A stretch of 64,000 nucleotides of DNA from Globomyces pollinis-pini. Taxonomy: Eukaryota > Chytridiomycota > Chytridiomycetes > Rhizophydiales > Globomycetaceae. The notes beneath the pieces were generated by a model that saw only the letters and a program-made list of their open reading frames with translations, had not been told where the DNA came from and made no database searches. This document shows positions 11,901 to 22,781 of the stretch, one piece after another. Both the position numbers and the translations under genes were made by a program. Position 1 is the stretch's first letter. Each line of letters starts with the position of its first letter. The stretch covers positions 17,228 through 81,227 of the forward strand of contig MU621145.1 in assembly GCA_025399215.1 (NCBI GenBank), read 5' to 3'.

Positions 11901-13722
11901 TTGATCGTCACCACTAAGGATTTCTTTTTTCCCCTTTTTGACTGCCTTTTTAACCCGTTTTTCAATCTTTTTTGGCGATTCCGACTTGGTATTACTAGAA
12001 GTCAGTTAGTGAAACCTAGTAAATATACTTTTTCAATTGATTCCGTCGTGAACGTGTCATCGTTTTACCATCATCAGGTGTTGCCTCTATTTCCAAAAGA
12101 AATCTCTCTTCATAGGTTTTGTATTTATCAATTGTCCAAGCCCATTTGCCAGGTTTATAAACCGAACTAGATTTGCTCTGCTCCAACTCTTCAGAAGTTG
12201 GTTCTATAGGTTCCGCCTTTAATGCATTGGTGTGAGCCAATGTATGTCTTCTCTTTGGTCTTTTGCTCTCCTTGCTTTCCTTATCATTTGCTTTCTGGTC
12301 ATGGAAAGATTTTCTTCTCGAACTTGAACGAAGATTCTCTGATCTAGTTTGATGAGTGGACTGTCGCCTTGAAGGTTTTTGATTTTTTGACGCTGACGAT
12401 ACGACTTCTTTTGAGGACAGTTTTTGGAAATCTATGATGTAGTCAGCTGCGATACGATCAAGTTTCTCTACATCTAACTCTGGAACGGAGTCTACTGTTT
12501 CCTGAACAGTTTGTTCTTCACTCAGTTGTGTTTCGAGTGCTGGAATGGTGTCAACGATCATGTGATCAGCGCTATCTTGTGGATTACCCATATCAATTTC
12601 AACATCCTTCGTATTTGAATGACCATGCTTGGTGTTTTCCCTTATGATGCAACGTGAATCATTCTTCATTTCTTCTTCAGTATTTGTCCCATCTATGCTT
12701 AAAGTTGATTCTGGAGCTTCAATGATATTATCTACAAAATTTTCAACTTGTTCTGTACAATTCACAATGGAGTTGTTCTCTACAATATCAGTTTCCAAAA
12801 GTGGCGGCACAAGTACTTGCTCATCGTCGATCAATGAAGTTTGAGCATTATTTAAATCATTTCCATTTTCACTGTGGTCAGAGACTGATGTTTCCATATC
12901 AGTTGTTTCGATTATTTCACCATCCATTAATGATGTTTGGATGGATGAACTTTCCAGGGTTTTTTCATCAATCTTTGTTTCGATATCTATTGCTTCTTTT
13001 TCGTCATCCATTAACAAGGTTCGAGTGTCTTGTAAATCATTTTCTCCGTGATCAGAGACTAACCTTTCCACAGCAGGCATTTTTTCATCACAATTTGTTT
13101 CCATATCAATTGCTTCTGAAAAACATTGAATTTTTTTATCATTCGTTAATGAAGTTTGAATGTTTGACACACCATTTTCTTTGTAGTCAGAATGAATCAT
13201 AATTTCGTGATTTCGGACAGAGTCCACAACCTCACCCTCATTCATACTGGTATCAGTGGTATGGTTTTGTAATTGATCATCAGTCATGGGATTTTTGTGA
13301 AGATCATAGTGAACTGCAGGTTTACAACAGTCAGTATCTGTTTTGGTTTCCGTCATCAGTATCATGTTAGTAATAACATCACCGCCCTCTGGTTTAAAGT
13401 TTGGGTTCTCTATTAGATTGCCATCTACAGGATCTGAGTGATCATTGGTTTGTCCAGAAGGTTGATCCTGTTTATGGTCCAATTCACTGCTTTGAAGTGT
13501 GATTTCCTTTAAAGGCCCACTTTCATTCAAATCTGGGATAGTTTGGACATTGGTATATATGTTATGGATATGATGATCGTTTCCAGAAGCTGTATTTAAC
13601 AGTTTATTTTTGATCAACTTGCAATTAAAGAGGGAAATATTTACCAGACATTGATCTACACTACTCTGTAGTATATCTTGAGATTGGTTGTTGTTCTCTG
13701 TTGATTCAGTGGAATGCAACAT
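8943..13722 (-). CDS. SET9: Suv4-20/Set9-type SET-domain histone H4K20 methyltransferase, giant N-terminus
   Basis: Exons chain into one protein of about 1,500 aa. From the N-terminus: some 570 acidic, repetitive residues; a basic Ser/Arg-rich block; a tandem 111-aa duplication; the Suv4-20 N-terminal region with FTTHKM; then the SET domain with DFSVMYSSKRD, FVNHDCRANC and GEELTTYYGDNYFGEN plus a Cys-rich post-SET and GAFAPKLG. The C-terminus carries WVDPQEDAPFWWPAL, which resembles a PWWP core. Introns are 25-36 nt. This family mono- to trimethylates H4K20. The long N-terminus is unlike known members. The start is the ATG at 13722, and each junction checked keeps one frame. Confidence 0.88.
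11195..11860 (-). repeat. 333-bp tandem duplication inside the Set9-like gene
   Basis: Two successive copies about 333 bp (111 codons) apart encode nearly the same block. It includes ENSTPT, DDQSEKETVEISE, VKSDFDLE, ECLYSFQEDADRLQDSVNL and LRKSDVLN, ending IQSR(H/Y)QSISEYD. The downstream copy runs directly into the conserved Suv4-20 N-terminal helix, so the upstream copy is the added one. High nucleotide identity indicates a recent duplication or ongoing conversion. Confidence 0.85.
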
Positions 13723-14161
13723 GAAGTAAAGAAATATTTTTTGGTATTTATGAACAACTCGTGCTCTTAGTAGTTCAGGTCAACTCTTTCTACCAATAAA
13801 TTCAACTACCTTCAGATTGTTGCTGAGAGTATCTTAAATGTCTCTCATGTCGCGTTTCCTTTTAGTTATATTATAAATAGAAGCATTCTACATATAGTTT
13901 TTGTGTATCTTTTCTATTACATATCTCATAGCCTCTTATTAATAAATGGGATTTCAGTAGTACTGATGGTTCGTTATGTGCACACTCTTGCAGTAAGTCT
14001 TTTTGAAGACTATTATAGTGATGTAACTATTTTTTGTTGCTTTCAAGTTGGTTTTTAAAAATATGGATTGAAATCACCAGACTAGGAAATTTTTAAAACA
14101 GTAAAGTTCTCTTTCAACTCATAGTTCAATTGGTAGTTGATTTCTATATTTTTGGTTTAGT
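13723..14161. other. intergenic region upstream of SET9
   Basis: About 440 AT-rich bp holding the presumed SET9 promoter. A TATA-like stretch lies near 13869-13878. I see no gene in it. Confidence 0.45.
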
Positions 14162-14356
14162 TTGATTGTTATTGAATTTCAAATTAAACTCTTTGAATTT
14201 GGTTTAAAAGGTGGTATTGAACCTCCCAGTGTATTTATCACTACATGGATTGATTATACAAACAAGTATGGGTTATCGTATCAACTACGTGATGGTAGTA
14301 CTGGAGTCTATTTTAATGATGGTACTTCCATTATACTCTTATCCAATCAATTGTAA
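14162..14356 (+). pseudogene. isolated polo-box remnant of a Polo-like kinase
   Basis: The frame reads TTWIDYTNKYGLSYQLRDGS followed by TGVYFNDGTSIILLSN. This is unmistakably the first beta-strands of the first polo box (animal PLK1: W-V-D-Y-S-D-K-Y-G-L-G-Y-Q-L). It then stops. No kinase domain lies upstream, and no remaining polo-box sequence lies downstream in any frame I could join by a GT-AG intron. The upstream codons include only a weak start. The best reading is a fragment left by a partial duplication, or a decayed copy of a PLK gene elsewhere. A tiny functional polo-box protein is possible but less likely. Confidence 0.75.
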
Positions 14357-14532
14357 CCTTTATTTTTTATCCGATTCTACTTTTTTACTTTATTAATCCA
14401 AAAACCCCCCAGGTCAACAGCCCCAGAGAATTTGTCTGCGACATTCCCATACAAATTAAATAAAAGTAAAAGTTTACTAGTGATTTAAATGTCGGGATTC
14501 ATTCTTGATTGAGATTATAGGGCGAGTAGTGT

Positions 14533-16515
14533 TTATTGTTGTAAAACAAATTGACGCAAGTACAAAAACATATTCATCAATACATTAACATCCAGTTCGC
14601 ACTTCCTACAAACTCCATTTATCATGTTTCCCCATTCATCTGAAGTTTCTACAAAATAGTCAGGACTGTTATTCTTGTCTTGCAATAAATACTTCCAAAT
14701 AGTTGGTTGGCATAAGTCAGTGAGATATATCATATGATTTTGGTCTTTGTAATTTGTATGACAGATAAACTTGATACAGTCACGATTGAAATCTTTCAAT
14801 TTGTGTTGGATGCTGGGATACCAAAGAAGGTTGTGCTTGTCGAACAATTCTTTGAGCCTGTTTCTGTCGCATCCTTTAGGTTCATACGCAAACAAATAAT
14901 CACAACTGTCAATGAAATTTTTGACCTTGATAGCAGTAGATTCATCCGAGTAATTCGGGTTTAGGATTCTTCTATCAGTCCCAGCGTTCGAATCATAACC
15001 CACATCATTTAAATATCTTCGTATATGAACCGTTTCATCAGAATCAACCATTTTCAATTTCCATTCACGAGTTTTGGAAAGTGTGTGAGTACCTCCTCTG
15101 CCATCGGATTCTGTATCCCAAATACCCACTCTCTTCCCTCGAATCAAATTCTTAAACTGACACAAAGCCTTCTGGAAATGTTGTTTGTCTCTTTCGAGAC
15201 GAAATTCAATAGAAATAACCACTAGAGAACCTTCCTTGACATTGAGTTTCGCTGCTGCTTTCTTTCTGTGATGCTTCCTGAGTGATTCATAAAATTTAGG
15301 GGTGCCGTTATTCTTGGGGTTATTGATTGGGTTGTTCTTTGGATTGTTCTTTGGATTGTTCTTTGGATTGTTCTTGGGGTTGTTTGTTGTATCGTTCCAA
15401 GCTTTGCAACTCCGGCATGACGCATACATTTTACCAGTCTTTTGATTGATATCAAACAACACCAGGACACCGCTTTTGCGCGTCGTCCCTTCAACACATC
15501 TGCAACGGGAACATTTCTTTGGGACCTTTTTCTGGCCAGGAGATTCTTGAATCAGGGTTGATGCATTGGAGACAAAAGAAACTTCAGCCGAATTTTCAGA
15601 CGATTCGATTCTTTCCAAATCTTTTGACAACTCCCTATGATTAGATGCATCGTACGATTCGCCATTGAGCATCAGTTTTTGAATATTTGGCAAAGAATTG
15701 AATGCCGCTGTTGTCCTCTTCGTTTGTGTATATGATATTTGATTGGCTGGAATATTCGTAATGTCCGATAGTGGTGTTCGAGAGGCTAACGTGTCATAAT
15801 GAGGGGCTCGTGTTTGCCTGCTCCCAATAACAATACTGCCCTGTCTAATCTGCGTTGAATCCCCGGTATCAAGGTGCACTTGAATAAATCTTGAAGTGGC
15901 AAAGCCTTTAACAGGTTTGAAAGTTTGGGAGGACAACGTTTGTACAGACTTGGTATCAGATGCATGACAATTCCAGGTAAAAAGTTGAATGGAAACATTT
16001 TCTGTAATGCAGCAAGCCATAAGCATCAAGACATCTCCGAATTCAGCATTCTTTGACATTTTGGAACAATATGCTTCGACAGTGGAGTAACCCAAAAGCT
16101 GAATATCAGATAGAAAACAAGAAGCGTTATCACGGATACAAGCAATTGCTCTTTTTCGTAAATCAGCATGGGATTCTTGTGAACCAGTCATAGCCAGTAA
16201 AATTGAACGTGGCAGGCAATTTCCATCACCAATGACTTGTTTGGAAGGAATAAGACCACCAGGTAAATGGGTTATATCTTGAGCATGTGTAATCGAAACA
16301 AGCGGATTTTGAAATAGACTGTTTTGCTTTTCAAGTGGTTTAAGAAAAGTAGCAGGGGGTACAGTTTGAGAACGAGGAGTCAGGAACCGGGATAAATTAG
16401 TCTGTTTCAGTTTCTTGGCAGATGATGATGTAGATACATTGGAAGATTTTCTTTTTCCAAAAGGTTTTTTGAATATAGATTCGGCTGTCAATCGTGAGCC
16501 CGTGGAATTACCCAC
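14533..16515 (-). CDS. OTU-domain protein with zinc-ribbon-like and possible exonuclease-like region
   Basis: A single open frame of about 660 codons. Numbering from the GTG at 16515: a PIP-box-like motif QTNLSRFL (38-45); an OTU cysteine protease fold (about 92-245) with DGNC (C100 nucleophile) and a candidate His at 239; Cys pairs CSRC (335-338) and CRSC (367-370); an Asn/Pro/Lys tandem repeat; and a C-terminal part with WDTES (D467, E469) and a CELDVNVLMN helix that recalls DEDD exonucleases, though motif III is not canonical. There is no ATG before the OTU core. The true start must be spliced from upstream, perhaps from the adjacent coiled-coil frame. OTU proteases remove ubiquitin. Confidence 0.65.
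   Translation of the reverse strand: MGNSTGSRLTAESIFKKPFGKRKSSNVSTSSSAKKLKQTNLSRFLTPRSQTVPPATFLKPLEKQNSLFQNPLVSITHAQDITHLPGGLIPSKQVIGDGNCLPRSILLAMTGSQESHADLRKRAIACIRDNASCFLSDIQLLGYSTVEAYCSKMSKNAEFGDVLMLMACCITENVSIQLFTWNCHASDTKSVQTLSSQTFKPVKGFATSRFIQVHLDTGDSTQIRQGSIVIGSRQTRAPHYDTLASRTPLSDITNIPANQISYTQTKRTTAAFNSLPNIQKLMLNGESYDASNHRELSKDLERIESSENSAEVSFVSNASTLIQESPGQKKVPKKCSRCRCVEGTTRKSGVLVLFDINQKTGKMYASCRSCKAWNDTTNNPKNNPKNNPKNNPKNNPINNPKNNGTPKFYESLRKHHRKKAAAKLNVKEGSLVVISIEFRLERDKQHFQKALCQFKNLIRGKRVGIWDTESDGRGGTHTLSKTREWKLKMVDSDETVHIRRYLNDVGYDSNAGTDRRILNPNYSDESTAIKVKNFIDSCDYLFAYEPKGCDRNRLKELFDKHNLLWYPSIQHKLKDFNRDCIKFICHTNYKDQNHMIYLTDLCQPTIWKYLLQDKNNSPDYFVETSDEWGNMINGVCRKCELDVNVLMNMFLYLRQFVLQQ
15325..15390 (-). 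repeat. 12-nt coding tandem repeat (N-N-P-K)
   Basis: About five copies of a 12-nt unit encode PKNN repeats between the Cys pairs and the C-terminal region of the OTU protein. One unit has Ile in place of Lys. This is a likely flexible linker and a hotspot for length change. Confidence 0.85.
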
Positions 16516-16553
16516 TGACGGAGTTTCAAATTGACGCCGGGAACTTTGCCCGA

Positions 16554-17925
16554 CTACCAGCCTAGATGAAAACCCTGAATTGGATTTTCATCATCATTGA
16601 CTAGTTTGTCAGGTGGTTCGTTAACCAGTGTCGTATCCTCATCAGTATTGGAACCAGAATCAAGAACCAGATTTATGGTGGCTTTCCTGGGTATTGGTGT
16701 ACTCTCTTTAAGTGTCAGCTCCTTGATTTGAGCATCTTTTTCGGCTAGCAACCTTGTCAACTTGTCCGTTTCAGTGCGATGAAGATCCTTTTCTTCACTT
16801 AGTTCCCTATTAAGCCTTTCAACTTCATCTCGGCCAACAATGGCTTGGCGCAATTTCAAGTCAAGTTCGATAATCTTGGATCCTTGAGCCTTGTTTTCGA
16901 ACTTGAGCTTTTCAACTTTGACTTGTTCGTTTTTCTTTGCAAGTTGAAGCTTTACTTGACATTCTTGATGTTCGCGTTGTAGATTAACCAATTCGGAATG
17001 TTGCTTTGTACAGTCTGCTTGAAGTGAATCGAGTTTGTGACATAATTTCTGGCCATTAAGTAGTTCACCTTCGTTTGATTTCTTGATTAACTCCAGTTCT
17101 TTTTCAAGCGTCCCATTATCTGATTGTAGTGATTCCAGCTGGGTTAACAGTTCTTTTTCAGCATTGCTGAATTTCATTTCTAACATTCTCTTGCTTTTAG
17201 ACAGCTCTAACACCGAACGTTCAGATTTGCAAAGAGAGGTTTTCGTATTTTCAAGTTGGTCTAACAAACTATCCGAATGTGACTCAAGTTTTTCAATCCT
17301 TGATTTCTTCTGATTCAGCTCGGTGGTTAAAGCAATATTCTGTTTTTGAGCATCTAATAAAGATGATTGGTTTGATTTTAACTCGGAATTGAAATCAGAT
17401 TTAACCTTATTTAAAGTACTCTCAAGTTCTTGGATGTGATTATCTTTCTTCGAGATTTGTTCCCTTAATTCTTTTTTTTGCTTTGCCCATAATGACTGTT
17501 CTTTGACTCCAAATTGTTCCATATCGATCAAAGTACTTTTTGTTTCAGTATATTTGAAAGATAGCCTTTCATTTTCAATTTTCAGTGACTCCAATTGTTG
17601 TTCTGTGTCTTTTTTATAAATTTCTTCTTTTTTTGCACGATCACACAATGCCTTCTTCTCATTTTCAAATGCTATTTTCTGTTCCAATAGCTCAGCATCA
17701 TATTTCTGTTTCAATTCCATCAATTCAGCATCCTTTTGTTTTACAGCACCGTTCAAACCATCAACTACATCACGAATCTTTTCAAGTTCATTCACAAAAG
17801 TTTGATCAGATACAAATTTTTCTGCCTTAAAGTTTTCCGAACTGGATTTTTCATGCTGTAAAGCTTCCTGGAGACCCTTGATGGCATTCGAATATGTATG
17901 TTCAAGATGTGTGATCTCATTCGTT
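16554..17925 (-). CDS. coiled-coil protein, 5' end lost at assembly gap
   Basis: No family recognised. More than 450 codons of continuous heptad-like Leu/Glu/Lys/Gln sequence are open right up to the N run at 17926, so the N-terminus is missing. The C-terminal tail leaves the coil (PRKATINLVLDSGSNTDEDT) and stops at TAG, 38 nt before the OTU frame opens. A 20-nt GT-AG intron or a longer one here would fuse the coil to the OTU frame, so the two may be one gene. The sequence suggests a long scaffold (SMC-, myosin- or golgin-like architecture) without any diagnostic head. Confidence 0.65.
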
Positions 17926-17935
17926 NNNNNNNNNN
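17926..17935. other. assembly gap (10 N)
   Basis: A ten-N spacer that looks like an arbitrary contig join. The ATG of the next gene follows immediately, so the relationship between the coiled-coil gene and HMG-CoA lyase is not proven. Confidence 0.95.
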
Positions 17936-18987
17936 ATGATTTTACAGAAATTGGTATATTCTGGAAGACGATATCTTGCTACAGAGACTCTAAGGAATCC
18001 AAATTTCGTAAAAATTGTTGAAGTTGGACCACGAGATGGACTTCAGAACGAAAAAGCAGCATTATCAACAAATCTTAAATTACAACTTATCAATAAGTTG
18101 ATCAATTCTGGTCTTTCTGTTGTAGAAGCTGCTGCATTTGTTTCTCCAAAATGGGTCCCTCAAATGAGTGATGCATCTGATGTTTGCTCTGCTTTACCAT
18201 CCTCAACTGGTGTTTCCTTTCCTGTTCTCTGTCCCAACATGCAGGGATTGAAAGCTGCAATGAAGGTAGGGGTAAAGGAAATTGCAGTCTTTGGAGCTGC
18301 ATCTGGTACTCGTTTATTATTAATTGGTAGAATCATTCTCAAAAAAGAATATCAATTGCACCATAGAAGAAAGTCTTCAACGATTTGAACCTGTTATCAA
18401 AACTGCTCTTGAAAACAATATTAAAGTACGCGGTTATGTTAGTACTGTTGTTGGTTGTCCATACGAAGGCAATATTGACCCTAAAAAGGTTGCATTTGTT
18501 AGTGATACTTTATATAACATGGGTATATCTCTTTTAATTGTTAATTACTCTTATAGGTTGTTACGAAATTTCTTTAGGGGATACAATCGGTGTTGGTAGA
18601 TATTGAATATTACTAAATTGTCTAGGAACTCCAGTCAAGTTCTCCAACATGATTGATGCCGTATCAGCAACAGTTCCTCTAGAAGCATTAGCAGTACATT
18701 GTCACGACACTTATGGTCAAGCCATTGGTAACATTGTAGTGTCACTACAAAAAGGAATTAGAGTTGTTGATTCTTCAGTTGCTGGATTAGGTGGATGTCC
18801 TTATGCAAAAGGTGCATCTGGTAATGTTGCAACCGAAGATGTAGTATATCTTCTTCATGGAATGGGATATGAGACAGGTGTTGATCTGGAAGCGATTGTT
18901 AAAACTGGGCATTGGATATCACAAGAATTACACAGGAACTATATGTCCAAAGCTGGTACAGCTATTGCTGGAGCATTACATTTATAA
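17936..18987 (+). CDS. HMGCL: hydroxymethylglutaryl-CoA lyase, mitochondrial
   Basis: Cleaves HMG-CoA to acetyl-CoA and acetoacetate in leucine degradation and ketogenesis. An Arg-rich N-terminus ([13 protein letters not shown]) looks like a mitochondrial presequence. Family landmarks in order: [58 protein letters not shown] (across an intron), [10 protein letters not shown] and the signature [20 protein letters not shown] with its active-site Cys. Three short introns. The length, about 320 aa, is typical. The start directly abuts the 10-N gap, so an upstream exon cannot be excluded. Confidence 0.93.
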
Positions 18988-19149
18988 ATGGTGATCATTC
19001 AATATATTTCGTGTTTCATTCCGTGATAAGATAAATATCCCATTGATGGGTATTTTTAGGCAACTTTTATAATTCTTTTGAGGATCCATTTCCAACATTA
19101 AGGGACATGAGGATCCATCACAGATTAGCTTTCAATAATTTTTACCCTG

Positions 19150-21388
19150 ATGTCAAAAACAACACATTTACCTCTATCACCATCACTATCAAACTCTTTA
19201 TTCAACCTTACTAAAAAAGTTTCCTTTGAACCGATCAGAGAAGATAACTCTATCTTCATCAATTCTACTCACAATAAACCTCATGTTTTAATTCTAAAAA
19301 ATGATAGAGTTGAGATCATCTCAATTGAAACTGGGTTGGAGATTTCTAGTTGGAGGTTATTGAAATCAATTTAATGATTAGAATGACACAAGATGGATTT
19401 ATTCGTCAATTAAAAGCTTCTACAGATTTCTTGTTTTTGGGAGTTCTTCGTTCAGCTAAAGCTCTAGTATAACTATTATATTATTAAAGAAAAGGAAATT
19501 AGAACGCTTTATGAAGAGAATGCAATCTGTTCGTTAGTGCGAAATGATAAAAGTTCTGGTATTTTGATGATATTAACTTGATGATAGATTCAATCCTAGG
19601 ATTTGAATGGACATTTTTGGGTGAATTACTATTGTTGACAACAGAAGGAGTTGAATTTTTTCAAGTATCTAATACAATCAATATTCAATCATAGGTTGAT
19701 TATCATGCAACAAAGTTCACGAAAACAAAATCTATCAAATTACGAATGAATTGGTATCAATATTGGCCAGAAACACGATTACTTATTCTATCATCTGGTT
19801 CTTTCAACTTATTTATTTATCGATTATCACCTAGTTCACAATACGAAACATTTCCAATTCTTCAATTAGTACTTCCAAAAATGCGATCTCCAGCATCATC
19901 ACAATCAAATCTTAATTTTCAAATAACTAGAAAAAATATCTATACCATGAGTTTTTACAGTCATTGTTACGTTGGATTCTTGAATACTTGGTTAACAGTC
20001 CCAACACTTTCACTTTTCAGGATTACAACCAAAACTTGTTACAGGAAAGAGTATGAACTTGATCTTCAACAACCTGGTGATTTTTCATTAATTGTAATTG
20101 ATAACTTATTGGTGATCAATAATTATTCAACAAAGGTGATTCTGTTTGGATTAACCATAGACTTCAATTGTATTTGATGTTCGCTCATCAGTTCATTCAA
20201 ATCCCCTGATTGAACCAAGTTCAGAGATCTTTGATGTTCTTGGTCCCGCTTATGATCATGGTACTTGCCATATTATAGCTAAGCATTAGAATTGAATCAG
20301 GTCAATTGGTCATGTCACGTTCCAAAATTTCTAATATCTGGAAAGTATGGTTCTGTTTGGAATATATCTTTAAACTTGTCCTACTTGCTTGATCAGTTGG
20401 ATACATTAAAGGAATGGAATTTGGTTAAACAGTCTCAGTTTATTATTCGAAGGAAATCAAATACCGCATACCCTTTGCGTACACGTCCCATCAAACAGGC
20501 AATGCTTTCATTACAAAATTTATCCGATATAAGATCCATTTATGACGTATTATGTGTCAATTATGAACCAACTAGGTAATTACAATTTTATTTGATCTTT
20601 TCTAGATATGTGAGCAGAGCACCATCTTTTGAATCAATGATATCCGAATTATCATCGAAATTTTCTGTTGCATCACTCCATTCTCCCGTTTTGCAGCATG
20701 AGGATCCAGATTCAAACACAATCTGTTTTCAAGATGATATGTTTTGTCATGTATTTACCCCACTAGCAACTGTAATTGTTTCTGTTCTAATTTAACTTTA
20801 GAAAATCCCATCAGATTACTTTATACAATGTTTGTTAGAGTTTATTGAATGTCAAATGTTTTATGAACAATCAGTAAAGTCATTTATATATGATTTACTT
20901 GTACATTCACTCTTTGAATCAAATTCTTTTGTACAGTTACACCAACTAATTCAATTTCATATCATACCAGATTCAATTCCACTTGCTCAGAGATTAGTTT
21001 CAAATAGCGAAAATTTGAGTAATCTTGAAATGGGGATCAACATGTTGAAACGACTTGAATGTCATAACGACGTTTTGTCCATTTTAACCGCCAAAGGATC
21101 TGTAATACATTATTGATTTACCATTAGTTGTTGGATGCTATTTTATACGCTCAACAATCTCACACCTTGAAATTTATCTCCCCTCTACCATTTTTGGAAT
21201 CAGCGTTGAATACTGGAGATAATACATTGTTTTTGAATGTTTATCGTTGCTTTGAAGAGCATGGATTGATACCCTTAGCCATGACCATAGATGACGATTC
21301 CATCACAGGTCATCGGAATGGAATTGCACGGTATATATCTATATTTAGAGAAATATGGGGAGCATCGATTGATATGGAAAGACTTTAA
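19150..21388 (+). CDS. RMC1: RMC1 (C18orf8/Mic1) homologue, Mon1-Ccz1 subunit
   Basis: RMC1 is the third subunit of the Mon1-Ccz1 exchange factor that activates Rab7 on late endosomes. Spliced exons show an N-terminal WD-like region (MNWYQYWPE matching animal NWYMYCPE; LIVIDNLLVINN) and the C-terminal Mic1 helical domain (SIPLAQRLVS, INMLKRLECHNDVLSIL, LDAILYAQQ, NTLFLNVYRCFEEHGL). About ten introns of 25-30 nt carry all the apparent stops. Ascomycete yeasts lack or greatly diverge in this subunit, so its presence fits an early-branching fungus. Ends at TAA 21386-21388. Confidence 0.85.
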
Positions 21389-21619
21389 CAACACTCAATA
21401 AATACTGTTACCTATACATTTTCTTTTCATATAGTATTGGTTACCATCAGTGAATTAGTGATATTATATTGTCCATAATTTCTTCCCAACTAAGCAGATA
21501 TCAAGTACATTTTCTTCCACTCGATTACTTTTTGACTGATCACAAACCTTCATTTAGAGGGTTTGTGAAACATTGACCAAACATCGACAAAGTGTGACCA
21601 GATCGTCTTTACCAATTCA

Positions 21620-22574
21620 ATGGATTTGGATTCATCAATTAAACCATCATTTTTCCTTGGACCAAAGAATTATTGTATTTTAATGAGACTGATGTCTCAA
21701 TTTGGTCGACGTTTGTTTCTCTGTCGTTTGGGTGTATTCATTGTAGAAATATTCTTGGCCTTGATTTCATTGTATATTGATAGAAATGATCCTAAATTGG
21801 TCATTTTCATTCCTATTTGTCTTTTTACGATTCTTAGAATCGTTGTCCTTGTATATTGTCCATTATACTTTTCCATCAGTATCATCAATGGTACTGAAAT
21901 ACGGCATAGAGTTCAGATAGAAGAGAATCGGAAACATTTAAGACTGTAATTTTTGATTTAAATTCATTAACTTTTTTAGATTGATCGATTTCGCTTTATT
22001 TGCTCTCTTCATACCCACTTGTATTGTGTTAGCGTTGACTAAATTCACAAATGAACCTCTTATTTCTTATTATGCGTTGATAGTGATCCTTTCAACAACA
22101 TTTATTACCTTAATATTGCCAATTTTGGCACCTTGGATGATACTTTTGTATGTCATCAGTCAAATGGCTGTATACATGATTGTAGTATTTGCAAAATCAG
22201 CAATTCAAGACGTCGAATCGGCAAGACAGAATTCAAGGAGTAAGTATTTTTTGATTAACTTTTTAGTGGAGTTGATCTATTCATTTCCTGTATTTTCATT
22301 CGTACGAAAGGATTCAGTACATTCAATGGAAAAAGAGAATCTCAAACAAAGATCCGATTATCCACCTCATTTAAGCTCCAATCCATCCATAAAAGTATTA
22401 GAATTACACGATGAAGATGCTCTTTGTGCCATCTGTCTAGGAGATTATGAAGAGTTGGAGAATATACGACAGTTGGGGTGCAGACACCATTTCCATGCTG
22501 AATGTGTGGACTCTTGGCTTGAAAAGATGGCAACATGTCCATTATGTATACGAAATATTAGTGATATGAAATAA
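21620..22574 (+). CDS. multi-pass membrane RING-H2 E3 ubiquitin ligase A
   Basis: Start ATG MDLDSS. Two introns (35 and 27 nt) are removed. About four to five hydrophobic segments precede a cytosolic linker and a C-terminal RING-H2 finger: CAICLGDYEELE, then CRHHFHAECVDSWL, then CPLC. This is the C3H2C3 spacing of RING-H2 ligases that act on membranes. The closest relative in the window is the minus-strand gene at 29139-30295, with the same topology, RQLGC before the central His pair, and the same end position. Likely an endomembrane quality-control ligase; the substrate is unknown. Confidence 0.85.
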
Positions 22575-22781
22575 ATAATTGTACCTATTGGTTTATTCCG
22601 TAAAGGATCTGGGAATTCACTGTGAGATCCTAAAGTAGTTGAAAATTTCCACAAAATCTTGAATGGTTTATAAAAACTAAACGGTTAAATATTACTTTAT
22701 TTTAGATGATTCAGTACAAGTAGTGGATCTCTGTTAAAATTCCACTTTACCAAAAAATTTCAATAAATCAACACACTGGTA

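Noticed and set aside
12801..13202. Plus-strand frame of 133 codons rich in His and Phe
   Set aside because: Antisense to the acidic N-terminus of the SET9 gene, which is supported by continuous coding and splice joins.
15325..15390. Regular 12-nt repeats considered as a CRISPR-like array
   Set aside because: There are no spacers; the units are in-frame codons encoding NNPK in a eukaryotic gene.
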